A stretch of DNA of 64,000 bases, taken from Comamonas sp. JUb58. GTDB taxonomy: Bacteria > Pseudomonadota > Gammaproteobacteria > Burkholderiales > Burkholderiaceae_C. This document shows, piece by piece, positions 41,469 through 51,267 of the stretch. A program made the translations under genes and the position numbers. The stretch covers positions 59,345-123,344 of the forward strand of contig NZ_SOAL01000019.1 of assembly GCF_004364775.1 (NCBI RefSeq), given 5' to 3'. Under the pieces are notes generated by a model, which was not told the origin of the DNA, did not search any database, and saw only the letters and a program-made list of their open reading frames with translations. Positions within the stretch are counted from its first letter, which is position 1, and each line of letters opens with the position of its first letter.

Positions 41469-42605
41469 ATGATCATCTCTTCCGCATCCGATTACCGCGC
41501 CGCCGCGCAAAAGCGCCTGCCGCCCTTTCTGTTCCACTACATCGATGGCGGCGCCTATGCCGAGCAAACGCTCAAGCGCAATGTCACCGACTACGCCGAT
41601 GTGGCACTGCGCCAGCGCGTGCTCAAGGACATGAGCCAGCTCGACACCAGCATCGAGCTGTTTGGCGAAAAGCTCTCCATCCCCGCCATCCTGGCGCCCG
41701 TCGGCCTGCTGGGCATGTTTGCCCGCCGAGGGGAGGTGCAGGCATCGCGCGCTGCGGCCGCCCATGGCATTCCCTTCACCCTGTCCACCGTCTCGGTCTG
41801 TCCGATTGAAGAAGTGGCACCGGGTCTGGGCCGGCCGATGTGGTTCCAGCTCTATGTGCTCAAGGACCGGGGCTTTATGAAGAATGCGCTGGAGCGCGCG
41901 CAGGCCGCGGGTTGCTCCACCCTGGTGTTCACCGTCGATATGCCCGTGCCCGGTGCCCGCTACCGCGATGCGCATTCCGGCATGAGCGGCCCCAATGCCG
42001 CGATGCGCCGCTACTGGCAATCCGTCACCCACCCGGCCTGGTCCTGGGATGTGGGGCTGAATGGCCGCCCGCATGACCTGGGCAATATCTCCGCCTACCG
42101 GGGCAGCCCTACCGGTTTGGCCGACTACATCGGCTGGCTTGGCAGCAATTTTGATCCATCGATCTCCTGGAAGGACCTGGAATGGATCCGCGACTTCTGG
42201 AAGGGCCCGATGGTCATCAAGGGCATCCTCGATCCGGAAGACGCCAAGGATGCCGTGCGTTTTGGCGCCGATGGCATCGTGGTCAGCAACCATGGTGGCC
42301 GCCAGCTGGATGGTGTGCTGTCGTCGGCCCGCGCGCTGCCGGCCATTGCCGATGCGGTTAAGGGCCAGATCAAGATCCTGGCGGACTCGGGCATCCGCAA
42401 TGGCCTCGACATCGTGCGCGCCATCGCCTTGGGAGCCGATGCCACCTTGCTCGGCCGCGCCTTTATCTATGCGCTGGCCACGTCGGGCCAGGCCGGTGTG
42501 AAGCACTTGCTGGAGCTGATGGAAAAGGAAATGCGCGTCGCGATGACCCTGACCAGCGTGGCCAAAGTGGCCGATATCAACGGCGATCTGTTGGTGCGCC
42601 AGTAA
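41469..42605 (+). CDS. lldD: FMN-dependent L-lactate dehydrogenase
   Basis: This 378-residue flavoprotein oxidises L-lactate to pyruvate and passes electrons to the quinone pool. Segments [31 protein letters not shown] and [17 protein letters not shown] match LldD. H275 is the catalytic base, the same position as in E. coli LldD. The FMN-binding [20 protein letters not shown] is intact. It follows lldR by 69 bases, and the next gene begins 31 bases later. Confidence 0.95.
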   Translation: MIISSASDYRAAAQKRLPPFLFHYIDGGAYAEQTLKRNVTDYADVALRQRVLKDMSQLDTSIELFGEKLSIPAILAPVGLLGMFARRGEVQASRAAAAHGIPFTLSTVSVCPIEEVAPGLGRPMWFQLYVLKDRGFMKNALERAQAAGCSTLVFTVDMPVPGARYRDAHSGMSGPNAAMRRYWQSVTHPAWSWDVGLNGRPHDLGNISAYRGSPTGLADYIGWLGSNFDPSISWKDLEWIRDFWKGPMVIKGILDPEDAKDAVRFGADGIVVSNHGGRQLDGVLSSARALPAIADAVKGQIKILADSGIRNGLDIVRAIALGADATLLGRAFIYALATSGQAGVKHLLELMEKEMRVAMTLTSVAKVADINGDLLVRQ

Positions 42606-42636
42606 ACACCCACCAGCCATTGACCCCCTCACCGCC

Positions 42637-44391
42637 ATGACCGCTGCCACCACCACCCCCGTCTCGCGCGATGCACTGCTCGCCCAGCTGCGCGCCGCCG
42701 TCGGCACCGCCCACGTGCTGACGGGCGATCAGGCCACGCGCCGCTTTCGCAAAGGCCACCGCACGGGAGAAGGCCCCGTGCTGGCCGTTGTGCGCCCGGC
42801 CAGCCTGTGGGAGCAGTGGCAGGTGCTGGAGGCCGCCGTGGCCGCAGGCCGCATCGTCATCATGCAAGCGGCCAACACCGGGCTCACCGGCGGATCCACG
42901 CCCGACGGCAGCGGCTATGACCGCGAGATTGTGCTGATCAACACCTTGCGCATAACAGGAGTGCAGGTGCTGGGCGATGGCGCCCAGGTCGTCTGCCTGC
43001 CCGGCGCTACGTTAGATAAGCTGGAGCAGGTGCTGGCACCACTCGGGCGCGAGCCGCATTCGGTCATCGGCTCGTCCTGCATCGGCGCCTCGGTGCTGGG
43101 CGGCATCTGCAACAACTCCGGCGGCTCGCTGGTGCGGCGCGGCCCGGCCTATACCGAGCTAGCGCTCTACGCCCAGGTTCGGGCCGATGGCTCGCTGGCG
43201 CTGGTCAACCACCTTGGGATAGAACTGGGTGCCACGCCGCAAGAGATATTGACCCGCCTGCAAAACGGCGACTACCGCGAGGCCGATATTGCGCACGATG
43301 CGCAGCGCGCCGCATCCGACCCGCGCTACGCTGCCGCTGTGCGCGATGTGGACCAGGATTCGCCCGCGCGCTTTAACGCCGATCCATCGCGGCTGTTTGA
43401 AGCCTCCGGTTCGGCCGGCAAGCTCTGCCTGTTTGCGGTGCGGCTCGATACCTTCCCCAAGGTGCCCAGCACCGTGTTCTACATCGGCAGCAATGCGGCC
43501 GACGACTTGACCACCGTGCGCCGCCATCTGCTCACCGCCTTGCCCGAGCTGCCCATTGCCGGCGAGTACATCCACCGCACGGCCTACGACATTGGCGAGA
43601 AATATGGCAAGGACACTTTTTTGCTGATCGATCGCTTTGGCACGGCCCGCGTGCCAGCGGCCTTTGCGCTCAAAAGCCGGGTCGATGGTTTCTTTGAACG
43701 GCTGGGCCTGCGCGGCGTCAGCGACCGCATCATCCAGGCCTTTACCAACCTGCTGCCCAGCCACTTGCCCGCACGCATGCGCCAGTGGCGCGAGCGCTAT
43801 GAGCACCACTTGCTGCTGCGCGTGTCGAACGACACGGCCGATGCCACGCGCGCGTTCCTCACCACGCATTTCAGCGGCAGTGCAAGCGGTGGCTGGTTTG
43901 AGTGTGATGCGCAAGAAGGCCGCAAGGCCTTTCTGCATCGCTTTGCGATTGCCGGTGCTGCCATCCGCTACCGCGAAGTGCACCGCGTCCAGGTGGAAGA
44001 TATCGTTGCGCTCGATGTGGCCCTGCGCCGCAATGACCGCGACTGGGTGGAACAGCTACCGGCCGAGGTCGAGGCCGACATGGTGCACAAGCTCTACTAC
44101 GGCCACTTCTTCTGCCATGTCTTCCACCAGGACTACATCGTGAAAAAGGGTGTGGATCCGCTGGCGATGGAGCACCGCATGTGGGAGTTGCTCGATGCGC
44201 GCGGGGCCGAGTACCCGGCAGAACATAACGTGGGCCATCTCTATGTGGCCAAACCTGCGCTGGCTGATTTTTATCGGAGCCTGGACCCCAGCAACAGCTT
44301 CAACCCTGGCATTGGCCATACGGCGCGGGGTAAACATTGGGAGGCCTGTTGCGAGCAGCCCAGCCCCTGGCCCAAGGACTACTCTGCTTAA
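42637..44391 (+). CDS. dld: quinone-dependent D-lactate dehydrogenase
   Basis: This 584-residue FAD enzyme oxidises D-lactate; E. coli Dld has 571 residues. The FAD-binding domain is marked by MQAANTGLTGGSTPDGSGYD and SSCIGASVLGGICNNSGGSLVRRGP. The membrane-binding Lact-deh-memb domain starts about residue 290 (IGEKYGKDTFLLIDR), and HVFHQDYIVKKG and AEHNVGHLY lie near the end. It completes an operon that consumes both lactate isomers taken up by LldP. Confidence 0.92.
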   Translation: MTAATTTPVSRDALLAQLRAAVGTAHVLTGDQATRRFRKGHRTGEGPVLAVVRPASLWEQWQVLEAAVAAGRIVIMQAANTGLTGGSTPDGSGYDREIVLINTLRITGVQVLGDGAQVVCLPGATLDKLEQVLAPLGREPHSVIGSSCIGASVLGGICNNSGGSLVRRGPAYTELALYAQVRADGSLALVNHLGIELGATPQEILTRLQNGDYREADIAHDAQRAASDPRYAAAVRDVDQDSPARFNADPSRLFEASGSAGKLCLFAVRLDTFPKVPSTVFYIGSNAADDLTTVRRHLLTALPELPIAGEYIHRTAYDIGEKYGKDTFLLIDRFGTARVPAAFALKSRVDGFFERLGLRGVSDRIIQAFTNLLPSHLPARMRQWRERYEHHLLLRVSNDTADATRAFLTTHFSGSASGGWFECDAQEGRKAFLHRFAIAGAAIRYREVHRVQVEDIVALDVALRRNDRDWVEQLPAEVEADMVHKLYYGHFFCHVFHQDYIVKKGVDPLAMEHRMWELLDARGAEYPAEHNVGHLYVAKPALADFYRSLDPSNSFNPGIGHTARGKHWEACCEQPSPWPKDYSA

Positions 44392-44425
44392 GGGGCGAGA
44401 CGGTTGTTGAGCAGGGTACGGGATG

Positions 44426-45340
44426 CTACAGGGCAGCACATAGCTCGTCCCAGAATGTCTGTGCCAGCAGCGGCGTGTCGGCGCGCTTGGCGTGCCTCAT
44501 CAAGCATACCTTTCTGGCCAGCTGGGGCCGCGTGACGGGTAGGTAACACAGCTCGGGATCACAATGCGCTTGCATGTTCAAGCTGGAGATCACCCCGATC
44601 TTGAGATCGCTGTGCACCATCGCGTACATTGATTCAATGGAGGACAGGCTTTGCCTGCTGTTGACATCCATGCCTTGCTCCCGCAGTAAGCCAGCAATCG
44701 ATTTATAGGTGGTGCCCCGCTGCAGCACCACCAGCTGCTGGTCTTTCAGATCAAGCCAATACAGCCTTGACCGACATGCCAATGGATGCTGCTTGGAGAC
44801 GGCGATGAGGATGTCATCGGTGCTGATCAGGCGCGAATCGATATCGGGTGCTGCATTGAACTGCAGGCCAACAGCGATGTCGGTATTCCCTTGCACCAGG
44901 GACTGAAACACGGTATCACAGTGCTTGTCATCCAATTGGAAATGGACCTCGGGATAGCGCTGCTGGAACTGCGCCATGTGCGGAGCCAGCCATTGCCAAA
45001 ATGACGGAATGCAATGGATGCGGATGACGTGGTTTTGATGTTGCAGGCGCTGCATCATATCTTGTATGCCCTCGTTATAGGTCGCAATCATCCAACTGAC
45101 CTGGGTGCGCACAGACTCGCCTGCCGGCGTCAGGCGCACGCGCCGCATGCTGCGGTCAAACAAGGTGGCACCCAGGGTGATTTCCAGCTCCCGGATGGCG
45201 GAGGAGAAGGCTGGCTGACTCATGTCCAGCGCCTGAGCGGCCTGGGTGAAGGTGGTATGTTCGGCAGCCTCCTTGAAACAGCTCAGTTGCCGCAGCGTTG
45301 GGATGGGTGCCGATCTCTGCGGCTTAAATACATGCGTCAT
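44426..45340 (-). CDS. LysR family transcriptional regulator
   Basis: This 304-residue regulator has an N-terminal winged helix (LRQLSCFKEAAEHTTFTQAAQALDMSQPAFSSAIRELE) and a type 2 periplasmic-binding-like effector domain. It is convergent with dld and has no obvious divergent partner gene; the upstream gap is over 500 bases. The target is unknown. Codon use is slightly more AT-rich than in neighbouring genes. Confidence 0.88.
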   Translation of the reverse strand: MTHVFKPQRSAPIPTLRQLSCFKEAAEHTTFTQAAQALDMSQPAFSSAIRELEITLGATLFDRSMRRVRLTPAGESVRTQVSWMIATYNEGIQDMMQRLQHQNHVIRIHCIPSFWQWLAPHMAQFQQRYPEVHFQLDDKHCDTVFQSLVQGNTDIAVGLQFNAAPDIDSRLISTDDILIAVSKQHPLACRSRLYWLDLKDQQLVVLQRGTTYKSIAGLLREQGMDVNSRQSLSSIESMYAMVHSDLKIGVISSLNMQAHCDPELCYLPVTRPQLARKVCLMRHAKRADTPLLAQTFWDELCAAL

Positions 45341-45902
45341 GGTGGATTCATTTTTTCAAATCACATTAAATTATCCAATTGTAAATTCCTATGCAAAGGA
45401 CTTTTTATAAATAGGTGTGTAATTGAGCCGATGCCATCGGTGCTTGTTGTCCCTGTGCACGATGCTAGAAGGATGAACAGACACTGATTTATGGGCAGGG
45501 AACCCTGTAGCGATGGGGTATTCACCGGTTTACAGAGCGGCTGCTGCAGTGCGGTTTTGGTAGCACTGGGCCGTGCCAGGTTCCACCGCATGATGTTGTA
45601 TTAACATTTGTTTTATGTATCAATATTATTTATTGATAGATATAAATTATCATTCAAGAAGGGTTTTTCCCATCGCTCCTGCGTGAACTAGCCCGGTCTC
45701 CGTCAGAGCGCAATAGCCCCTAAATGCCTGCTGATGGGCGTGGCCGATGGCAGGTGGCTGGCATGGCGCCCAGGTGCCGCTGCAGTTCGCAGGCCTAGGC
45801 CTACAGCACTTTCTTTCAACCTGTACCCGCCCGTTATTCGGTTGCCTGGCCCTTAGGTGGTTGGGGCGCTAGCGAGGCGTGATCCCCATGACGAGATCAA
45901 CG
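45341..45902. other. AT-rich gap between LysR and a small ORF
   Basis: About 560 bases with no convincing gene. The part 45590-45660 is strongly AT-rich and carries the inverted repeat at 45618. The LysR promoter should be in the right-hand-facing part near 45341-45420. Confidence 0.4.
45618..45638. repeat. 8-bp inverted repeat with a 5-base spacer
   Basis: TATCAATA (45618-45625) and TATTGATA (45631-45638) are perfect complements separated by TTATT. This is the size of an operator for a dimeric regulator. It is not close to a start codon. Confidence 0.4.
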
Positions 45903-46157
45903 ATGAAGTTATCAGCTATTGATTGGAGCCAGGCGCCCGAGGAGGCGCACTGGTGGGCTATCGACGGTGATGGCCATGCCTATTGGTATTGCAGCCCGCA
46001 GATTGCTGCGGCCACCACGTTCTGGTTTTCTTCGCGCGAGCCCGCGCCCAGCTTTGGCTATGCCCGCGACTATCGCGTGTCCCTGCAAGAGCGTCCACCG
46101 CGGGTCGAAGAAGCTGCGCCAGCGCGCGATGCGGCCGCGCGTCTTCTGACGCGTTAA
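45903..46157 (+). CDS. hypothetical protein, 84 residues
   Basis: The frame begins MKLSAIDWSQAPEEAHWWAIDGDG and contains AYWYCSPQIAAATTFWFSS. The IDWSxAPE..HW start is reminiscent of small phage or prophage proteins, from memory only. No strong ribosome site is seen, and starts at 45888 or 45879 are also possible. No other phage genes are near. Function unknown. Confidence 0.45.
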   Translation: MKLSAIDWSQAPEEAHWWAIDGDGHAYWYCSPQIAAATTFWFSSREPAPSFGYARDYRVSLQERPPRVEEAAPARDAAARLLTR

Positions 46158-46285
46158 TATTGGGCGCGGCGCTAGCATCGGCGCCGGCCCACAGCAAAAA
46201 AGCCCCATGTGAGGCTATCCTGCAGGCGATGCGCTGGCGTTGTGCGCCAGCGCATGCGGCTGTGATTTGCGGTCAGCGCTGGCGC

Positions 46286-47662
46286 TCAGATGATGCCCAG
46301 AAACCAGGTCGCGGTCAGCAGTGACAGCGACAAACCCCAGATCCAGAAGAACGAGTAGCGGATATGCTGGCCCATCGACAGCTTGGCCAGACCCAGCCCC
46401 ATCCAGAGCGCCGGCGAGAAGGGCGAGACAAAGGTACCCACAATGCTGCCGATGATCATCGCGTAGCCGGCGGAGGCTGCTGGCACACCGGCTTGCGAGG
46501 TGATCTGTTCGACCACCGGGAACAGCGCAAAGTAATAGGCATCGGTGCTCAGCACCAGTTCCAGCGGAATGCCGATGGCGCCGATGACCAGGTGCAAATA
46601 GGGCAGCAGCATGGCGGGCAACACATCGACCAGCGCCAGCGCAATGCTGTTGAGCATGCCCGACTCTTTGAGGATGCCCAGAAAGGTGCCTGCGGCCAGG
46701 ATGATGCTGGCCATCATGATGGCGCCGCCCGCGTGGGCATTGATGCGCTCGATCTGCATTTTTGGCTTGGGGTAGTTGATGACCAGGGCCACGCACAAGG
46801 CGATCATGAAGGTATAGCCTGGTGGGAACAAGCCCATCACCAAGACGGCCAAGGTCAGCACAAACACCAGCGCATTGACCCAGCGCAGCCGCGGGCGCAG
46901 CAGTTGCGCACGGGCTTCATCGGCGGCTCTAGCCGTTGCCTGCTGTATGGCCAGCTCGGTGGCGCCATGGGGTTGCAGCGCGGCGGCCAGCTGGGAGACC
47001 GAGGTGGCAGCGACCGGCTCGGCCGGTTCTGCGTGCAGCGCTTGTGCGCGGATGCGGCGCTGCTCACGCAGGCCCAAAAACACCGCCATCGCCAGCAGCA
47101 AGACCAGACCAATCGCCTGCACCACAATCAGTTCGCGCCACAGCACCACCGCATCCATCTCCAGCACGGTGGCGACCCGGCCCACCGGGCCACCCCAGGG
47201 CAGCATGTTGACCACGCCAGCGCTGGCGGCCAGCAGCAAAAACAGCAAGTAGGGGCTCATCTTCAGGCGCTGGTACAGCGGCAGCAGCGGTGGCACCACC
47301 AGCAAGAAAGTGGAGGCGCCGGCACCGTCGAGCTGGGCTACCGCCGAGATCAGCACCGTGCCTACGGCCACAGCAATCACATTGCCGCGCGTCACCCGCA
47401 CCATGGTGCGGATGACCGGGTCGAACAGGCCGACATCGCTCATCACGCCAAAGAACAGAATGGCGAAGATGAACATGGTGACCACCTGCACCACGGAGCT
47501 GATGCCATGGCGGTAGAAACCGTTGATTTCTTCGGTACTGAAGCCGGCGACCAAGGCGCCGGCCAGGGGGACCAGCACCATGCTGATGACCGGAGAGACT
47601 TTCTCCGTCAGCAGCAAGGCGACGATGACAACAATAATGGCTAAACCAATCAAGGTGAGCAT
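46286..47662 (-). CDS. CitMHS family transporter (citrate/dicarboxylate-type)
   Basis: This 458-residue inner-membrane transporter belongs to the CitMHS family, which imports metal-citrate or related acids with protons. Conserved segments include SPVISMVLVPLAGALVAGF, FGVMSDVGLFDPVIRTMVR, AQLDGAGASTFLLVVPPLLP, and LSTDAYYFALFPVVEQ near the C-terminus. About eleven or twelve helices are visible with a cytoplasmic linker near residues 215-270. ATG 47662 is favoured over an extension to 47740 because the hydrophobic N-terminus starts there. It is a single gene; no citrate sensor kinase is adjacent. Confidence 0.85.
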   Translation of the reverse strand: MLTLIGLAIIVVIVALLLTEKVSPVISMVLVPLAGALVAGFSTEEINGFYRHGISSVVQVVTMFIFAILFFGVMSDVGLFDPVIRTMVRVTRGNVIAVAVGTVLISAVAQLDGAGASTFLLVVPPLLPLYQRLKMSPYLLFLLLAASAGVVNMLPWGGPVGRVATVLEMDAVVLWRELIVVQAIGLVLLLAMAVFLGLREQRRIRAQALHAEPAEPVAATSVSQLAAALQPHGATELAIQQATARAADEARAQLLRPRLRWVNALVFVLTLAVLVMGLFPPGYTFMIALCVALVINYPKPKMQIERINAHAGGAIMMASIILAAGTFLGILKESGMLNSIALALVDVLPAMLLPYLHLVIGAIGIPLELVLSTDAYYFALFPVVEQITSQAGVPAASAGYAMIIGSIVGTFVSPFSPALWMGLGLAKLSMGQHIRYSFFWIWGLSLSLLTATWFLGII

Positions 47663-47849
47663 AGGGATGTATTTCTTATAGGGCGAGGGGAGTGGCCATG
47701 CCGATAAAGGCAAGGCCGGCGGGCGCAGAGTGCCCAACACAATCCTGGGTCGGCGCCGTCAGAGCCGGTAGGTACTTGTGGTACCGCCAGCAGCTTGGCG
47801 CCTGTGCCCTGGCGCAAACCTGGGGTTTGCCGGATCATGCTGGCCTCTC

Positions 47850-48041
47850 TTATCTACTGCGCGACCTTTCCGAGGGCTTGAATTTGAAAAGGTCTTTGTC
47901 TCTCACATAGCGAGCAGATTGCTTGCGGGCCTTGCGGGCCCATGTTCTTCGAGCGGTATAGCCCGACCAGTCGGCCCAAAGCTTCCACAACAGCAGCAAC
48001 CCCAAGGGCGTGAGCACGGCACACCATGACCAGCTATCCAT
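47850..48041 (-). CDS. small membrane protein, 63 residues
   Basis: The frame MDSWSWCAVLTPLGLLLLWKLW has one membrane helix at the N-terminus, followed by a strongly basic tail (ARRTWARKARKQSARYVRDKD). GAGAT lies a little upstream of the ATG. The frame is open further upstream, but those residues look non-coding. Function unknown; it could be an expressed small protein or chance. Confidence 0.4.
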   Translation of the reverse strand: MDSWSWCAVLTPLGLLLLWKLWADWSGYTARRTWARKARKQSARYVRDKDLFKFKPSERSRSR

Positions 48042-48925
48042 GATTTCTATCTCATAGATTTTTAGCATCGGAAGGCTGGCAGCAATGATCAGCAGGTACA
48101 TGGCAAGGGAGCTGGGTAGGGGCGGAGCCTGTTCGCGTGCTGCAATTCAGGGGCTTGGCGGGGCAGGGGGTGGGGGTTGGCTGCAGGCGTGCACCCGCAA
48201 GAGCGATGAACAAGCCCTTGCCAGCACTGCGGGTGGGCACTGCCTCACACACATCCCCTGCGGATCTGGCCCATGCCTGCCTGGCCCCTTGGTGTTGTTG
48301 TATGTGGAGCCGCACAGCATAGGCATGCTTTTAGATTATAGTCATAAACTAGTTGAAAAGCAAAATAGATGATTAATTTCTATTGTCGCTGGTAACTTCG
48401 CACCGCTGAGCCACTTGCGTTTGAGCCCAGCATGCAAGCTCATGGGGTGGGACGTGCATTGATCAGGGCTATCGCGCCGATCCCCAGTAAACGCAATTTG
48501 CGTTATTTGCAACAGCGTTTTTGCTTGGCACGCAGCAGATGCGCAGCTATGGGGGCATGGCAAACCGGATACCGATGCAGTGCCAGGCAGGCACTGCAAG
48601 CGCCTGTGCTGGCGCAATACCACATCCTTTTTTGGTGGCCTCTGAGCCGCAAGCGCAACAGCATTGGCGATGCCAACCATCCAGGGCCTTGACAATAAAT
48701 TGCATTTGATATATCGAGTACTTCATATCGATAGCAATTATTAATTTACAATGCCGCTGCTAAGAAGCTTGTGCTTCGTAAAACAGGGTTTACCCCTGGG
48801 TGAATAAAAAAATTCATTCAAAAAACATATAGAGATATAGAGACGTTTGATGTGCAAATTGCCATTATTCCGCTGGATTCTCCTGCGCACCTGTCTCTTT
48901 AACTCACTGGTTATAGAAGGAAAAA
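48042..48925. other. non-coding gap upstream of the CTERM-protein gene
   Basis: About 880 bases. 48042-48680 holds no credible gene. From 48690 the DNA is AT-rich and contains a promoter (48689) and a leader of about 200 bases with two small hairpins (GAAGC..GCTTC at 48764-48777, CAGGG..CCCTG at 48784-48798). Confidence 0.4.
48689..48717 (+). promoter_or_regulatory. putative sigma-70 promoter for the CTERM-protein gene
   Basis: TTGACA at 48689-48694 is a perfect -35. The -10 is either TATCGA (48712-48717, 17-base spacer) or TATATC (48710-48715, 15-base spacer). A transcript from here would have a leader of about 200 bases. Confidence 0.45.
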
Positions 48926-50950
48926 ATGAGAAATCTAGCTAAATTCTTCAGGCTGCTGCTAGCGGCTTTGGTATTGTGCGCAGGTGGGCAGCATGCGTTG
49001 GCGCAAAAGGTGCTGATGTTGACTACCAATGTCACAGGTGCCAACGCAGAAAACCCAGATGCCATTGATGCCTACACCAATATGGAAAGCGAGTTCGCTG
49101 CCGTAGTGGGTGCTGCCAATATCACTCGCATGTCGGTGTTAGGCGATGCGAACACCATCTCTTCCGCTACCTTCACTGCCGCTCCGGGCCCTTATGACAT
49201 TGCCATTGTCGCGGGCACCTACAAGGCCATCGATGACAGTAATTGGGCGGTTATCCAGAATGCGGTAGCTAACCGCTGGGCCAACTCTGTGGTCTTTTTC
49301 ATGGATGGTTGTTGTGAACCGTTGAACACGGGCAACGCCGCCAAGATGGTGTCCAGATTGAATGCGGGAACGGGCTCCAGCTTCGTGCTGGGTGTCAGTC
49401 CTCCCGAAAGCAGTACGCAGTTCCCACTCAACACCAACTCTCCGTTTGCACCATCGTTCACGGGCTTGAATCCGTTCACTGGTGCTGTGATTACCTATAT
49501 CAACAATGTGCCTGCCAACAATGCGCTTTATTTGGCGGCAGGCACGCCGCCCAGCAGTTTTCCTCCTGCGGGAATCACTCCAACAAATAACGTATACGGC
49601 CTTTTGATCCCTACGGTGCAGTCCAATGCGGGTCAAGGTGCATGCGTTTTTGCAGTGGTGGATGTTTCCCCTTTTATTGATGTAGCCCAATACCAATCTT
49701 GGACCGCTAATCGAGGAAAAATAGGGCCAGCTTTTGTGAATGCCGCCACCTCCGAAAATGGCGCCTGCGGCCTGCCCAAGGTCAGCAAGAGCTTTGACAA
49801 GACCAACATCACCCTGGGCGGCAACGACAACAGCACCGTGCTAACGATCGATTTGTCCAATGGCACCCCCAATGCCATCAACAACGTCAACCTGACCGAC
49901 AACCTGCCCACGCCTTTGCTGGTGGGTGTGGGCACGGTGACCAACACCTGCACGGGTGGTACCTTCAGCGCTGCAGAAAACGCCGGCACCATCAGCGGTA
50001 CTGGCTTCACCATCCCGGCTGGCGGCTGCAGCATCACCGTGCCCGTGGTCTGGCCCAATAGCCCTGATGGCCGCGCTGCCTGCATCAGCAACCCATCGGT
50101 GACCAATACCATCACCCCGGGCACCGACTTTGTCTCGCCTATTGGTCAGGTCAACACGCCGGCGACGGCCACGCTTGCCTGCCAGGCCGCGCAGCTGACG
50201 GTGTCCAAGCAAGTGGTCTGGCCTGCCAACGTCACACCTGTCGATTTGACCGGCACCAGCTTCCCCGTCTCGGTGGTCTGCACCGGGTCCGATGGCGTGG
50301 TCTCGCCTGCCATTGATGCGACGGTCACGCTGACCACGCCTAACAGTGGCAGTGTCTCCATGACACCGGTGATCTCCGGCGGCAGCTGCGTGGCCAGCGA
50401 GGGCACGCGCCCAGCGCCCCCGGCCAACCACCTGTGGGTGGAAGATCCGGCGCCCAGTGTCAGCGTCAACATGGCGGCACCGCCCGCAGACAATAGCGCG
50501 CAGTTGGTCAACACCTTGGCGAGGGCGAATACCGACATCACCATTAGCAAGAGCGTGGCAGGTGGCCCGGCAGCGGGCGTGAGCGGCGCGTTCAACTTCA
50601 CGGCCAACTGCGGCGCCGATGGCAGCTTCAATGCGGTGGTTACCTTGAACGCCAGCAATGCCGGTGCGATTGCGATCATGAATGTGCCCCAGGGCGCGAG
50701 CTGCACGGTGAGCGAAGACCCGGCCATGCCTGCTGCGCCAGCCGGCTACGCTTGGAGTGCCAGTTTGCCCGCGCCGGTGACCCTGGTCACGGCGGCCACC
50801 GGCAACACCGCCTCCTTTGTCAACACCCTGTTAGGAACAGGGCCGCTGCAGCCTGCGGCGGTTCCCGGTCTTAAAGAGTGGGGCGTGGTGGCCCTGTCAC
50901 TGCTGCTGGTGATGCTGGGTGCAAGCCAGATGCGCCGACGCCAGCGCTAA
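48926..50950 (+). CDS. secreted protein with a C-terminal IPTL-CTERM-type sorting signal
   Basis: This 674-residue exported protein begins with a signal peptide (residues 1-26, ending QHALA). The first 240 residues resemble a ThuA/VWA-like alpha-beta domain (KVLMLTTNVTGANAENPDAI, YDIAIVAGTYKAIDD). Three beta-rich repeats follow: a DUF7933/DUF11-like unit (SKSFDKTNITLGGNDNSTVL) and two DUF5979-like units (LTVSKQVVWPANVTP, ITISKSVAGGPAAGVSG). The C-terminus reads VPGLKEWGVVALSLLLVMLG and then a basic tail (QMRRRQR), the tripartite IPTL-CTERM pattern expected to be cut by exosortase H. Exosortase itself is not in this window. AAGGA precedes the start. Confidence 0.82.
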   Translation: MRNLAKFFRLLLAALVLCAGGQHALAQKVLMLTTNVTGANAENPDAIDAYTNMESEFAAVVGAANITRMSVLGDANTISSATFTAAPGPYDIAIVAGTYKAIDDSNWAVIQNAVANRWANSVVFFMDGCCEPLNTGNAAKMVSRLNAGTGSSFVLGVSPPESSTQFPLNTNSPFAPSFTGLNPFTGAVITYINNVPANNALYLAAGTPPSSFPPAGITPTNNVYGLLIPTVQSNAGQGACVFAVVDVSPFIDVAQYQSWTANRGKIGPAFVNAATSENGACGLPKVSKSFDKTNITLGGNDNSTVLTIDLSNGTPNAINNVNLTDNLPTPLLVGVGTVTNTCTGGTFSAAENAGTISGTGFTIPAGGCSITVPVVWPNSPDGRAACISNPSVTNTITPGTDFVSPIGQVNTPATATLACQAAQLTVSKQVVWPANVTPVDLTGTSFPVSVVCTGSDGVVSPAIDATVTLTTPNSGSVSMTPVISGGSCVASEGTRPAPPANHLWVEDPAPSVSVNMAAPPADNSAQLVNTLARANTDITISKSVAGGPAAGVSGAFNFTANCGADGSFNAVVTLNASNAGAIAIMNVPQGASCTVSEDPAMPAAPAGYAWSASLPAPVTLVTAATGNTASFVNTLLGTGPLQPAAVPGLKEWGVVALSLLLVMLGASQMRRRQR

Positions 50951-51019
50951 CCATGCCACGCCAGCGCACAGGGCACAGCGAACCCTTTGAGCGGGCTGGT
51001 TGACGCGCAATGGTTTGAC

Positions 51020-51047
51020 AAACCGGGGCTCTGGCCTCGGTTTTTTT
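51020..51047 (+). terminator. rho-independent terminator after the CTERM-protein gene
   Basis: AAACCGGGG (51020-51028) pairs with CCTCGGTTT (51035-51043; one G-T pair) and ends in seven Ts. Confidence 0.7.
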
Positions 51048-51267
51048 GTGTCTGCTGTTTGTTTGGTTTGGTGCTTTTTAGGCGTGCTGGTTGGGTCTCG
51101 TCCCAGCGGGTGAGGTCATGGAACATCGCTTTGTTTGGCGCCTGAAACAGGCCGATGCACAGGCAAGCAAGCACCAAGGAGAAAACAAAAATCGCCCCGC
51201 GCAAAAGCCACAGGGCATTGAGGATCAGCGCCTATTTACAGAGATAAGCACACAGCTAAGCAGGCAA

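Noticed and set aside
40746..42707. 653-codon frame opposite lldR and lldD
   Set aside because: Antisense shadow; composition and lack of motifs do not support a gene.
48085..48372. Small frames on both strands between 48085 and 48700
   Set aside because: They overlap each other and have poor starts and odd composition; no one frame is favoured.
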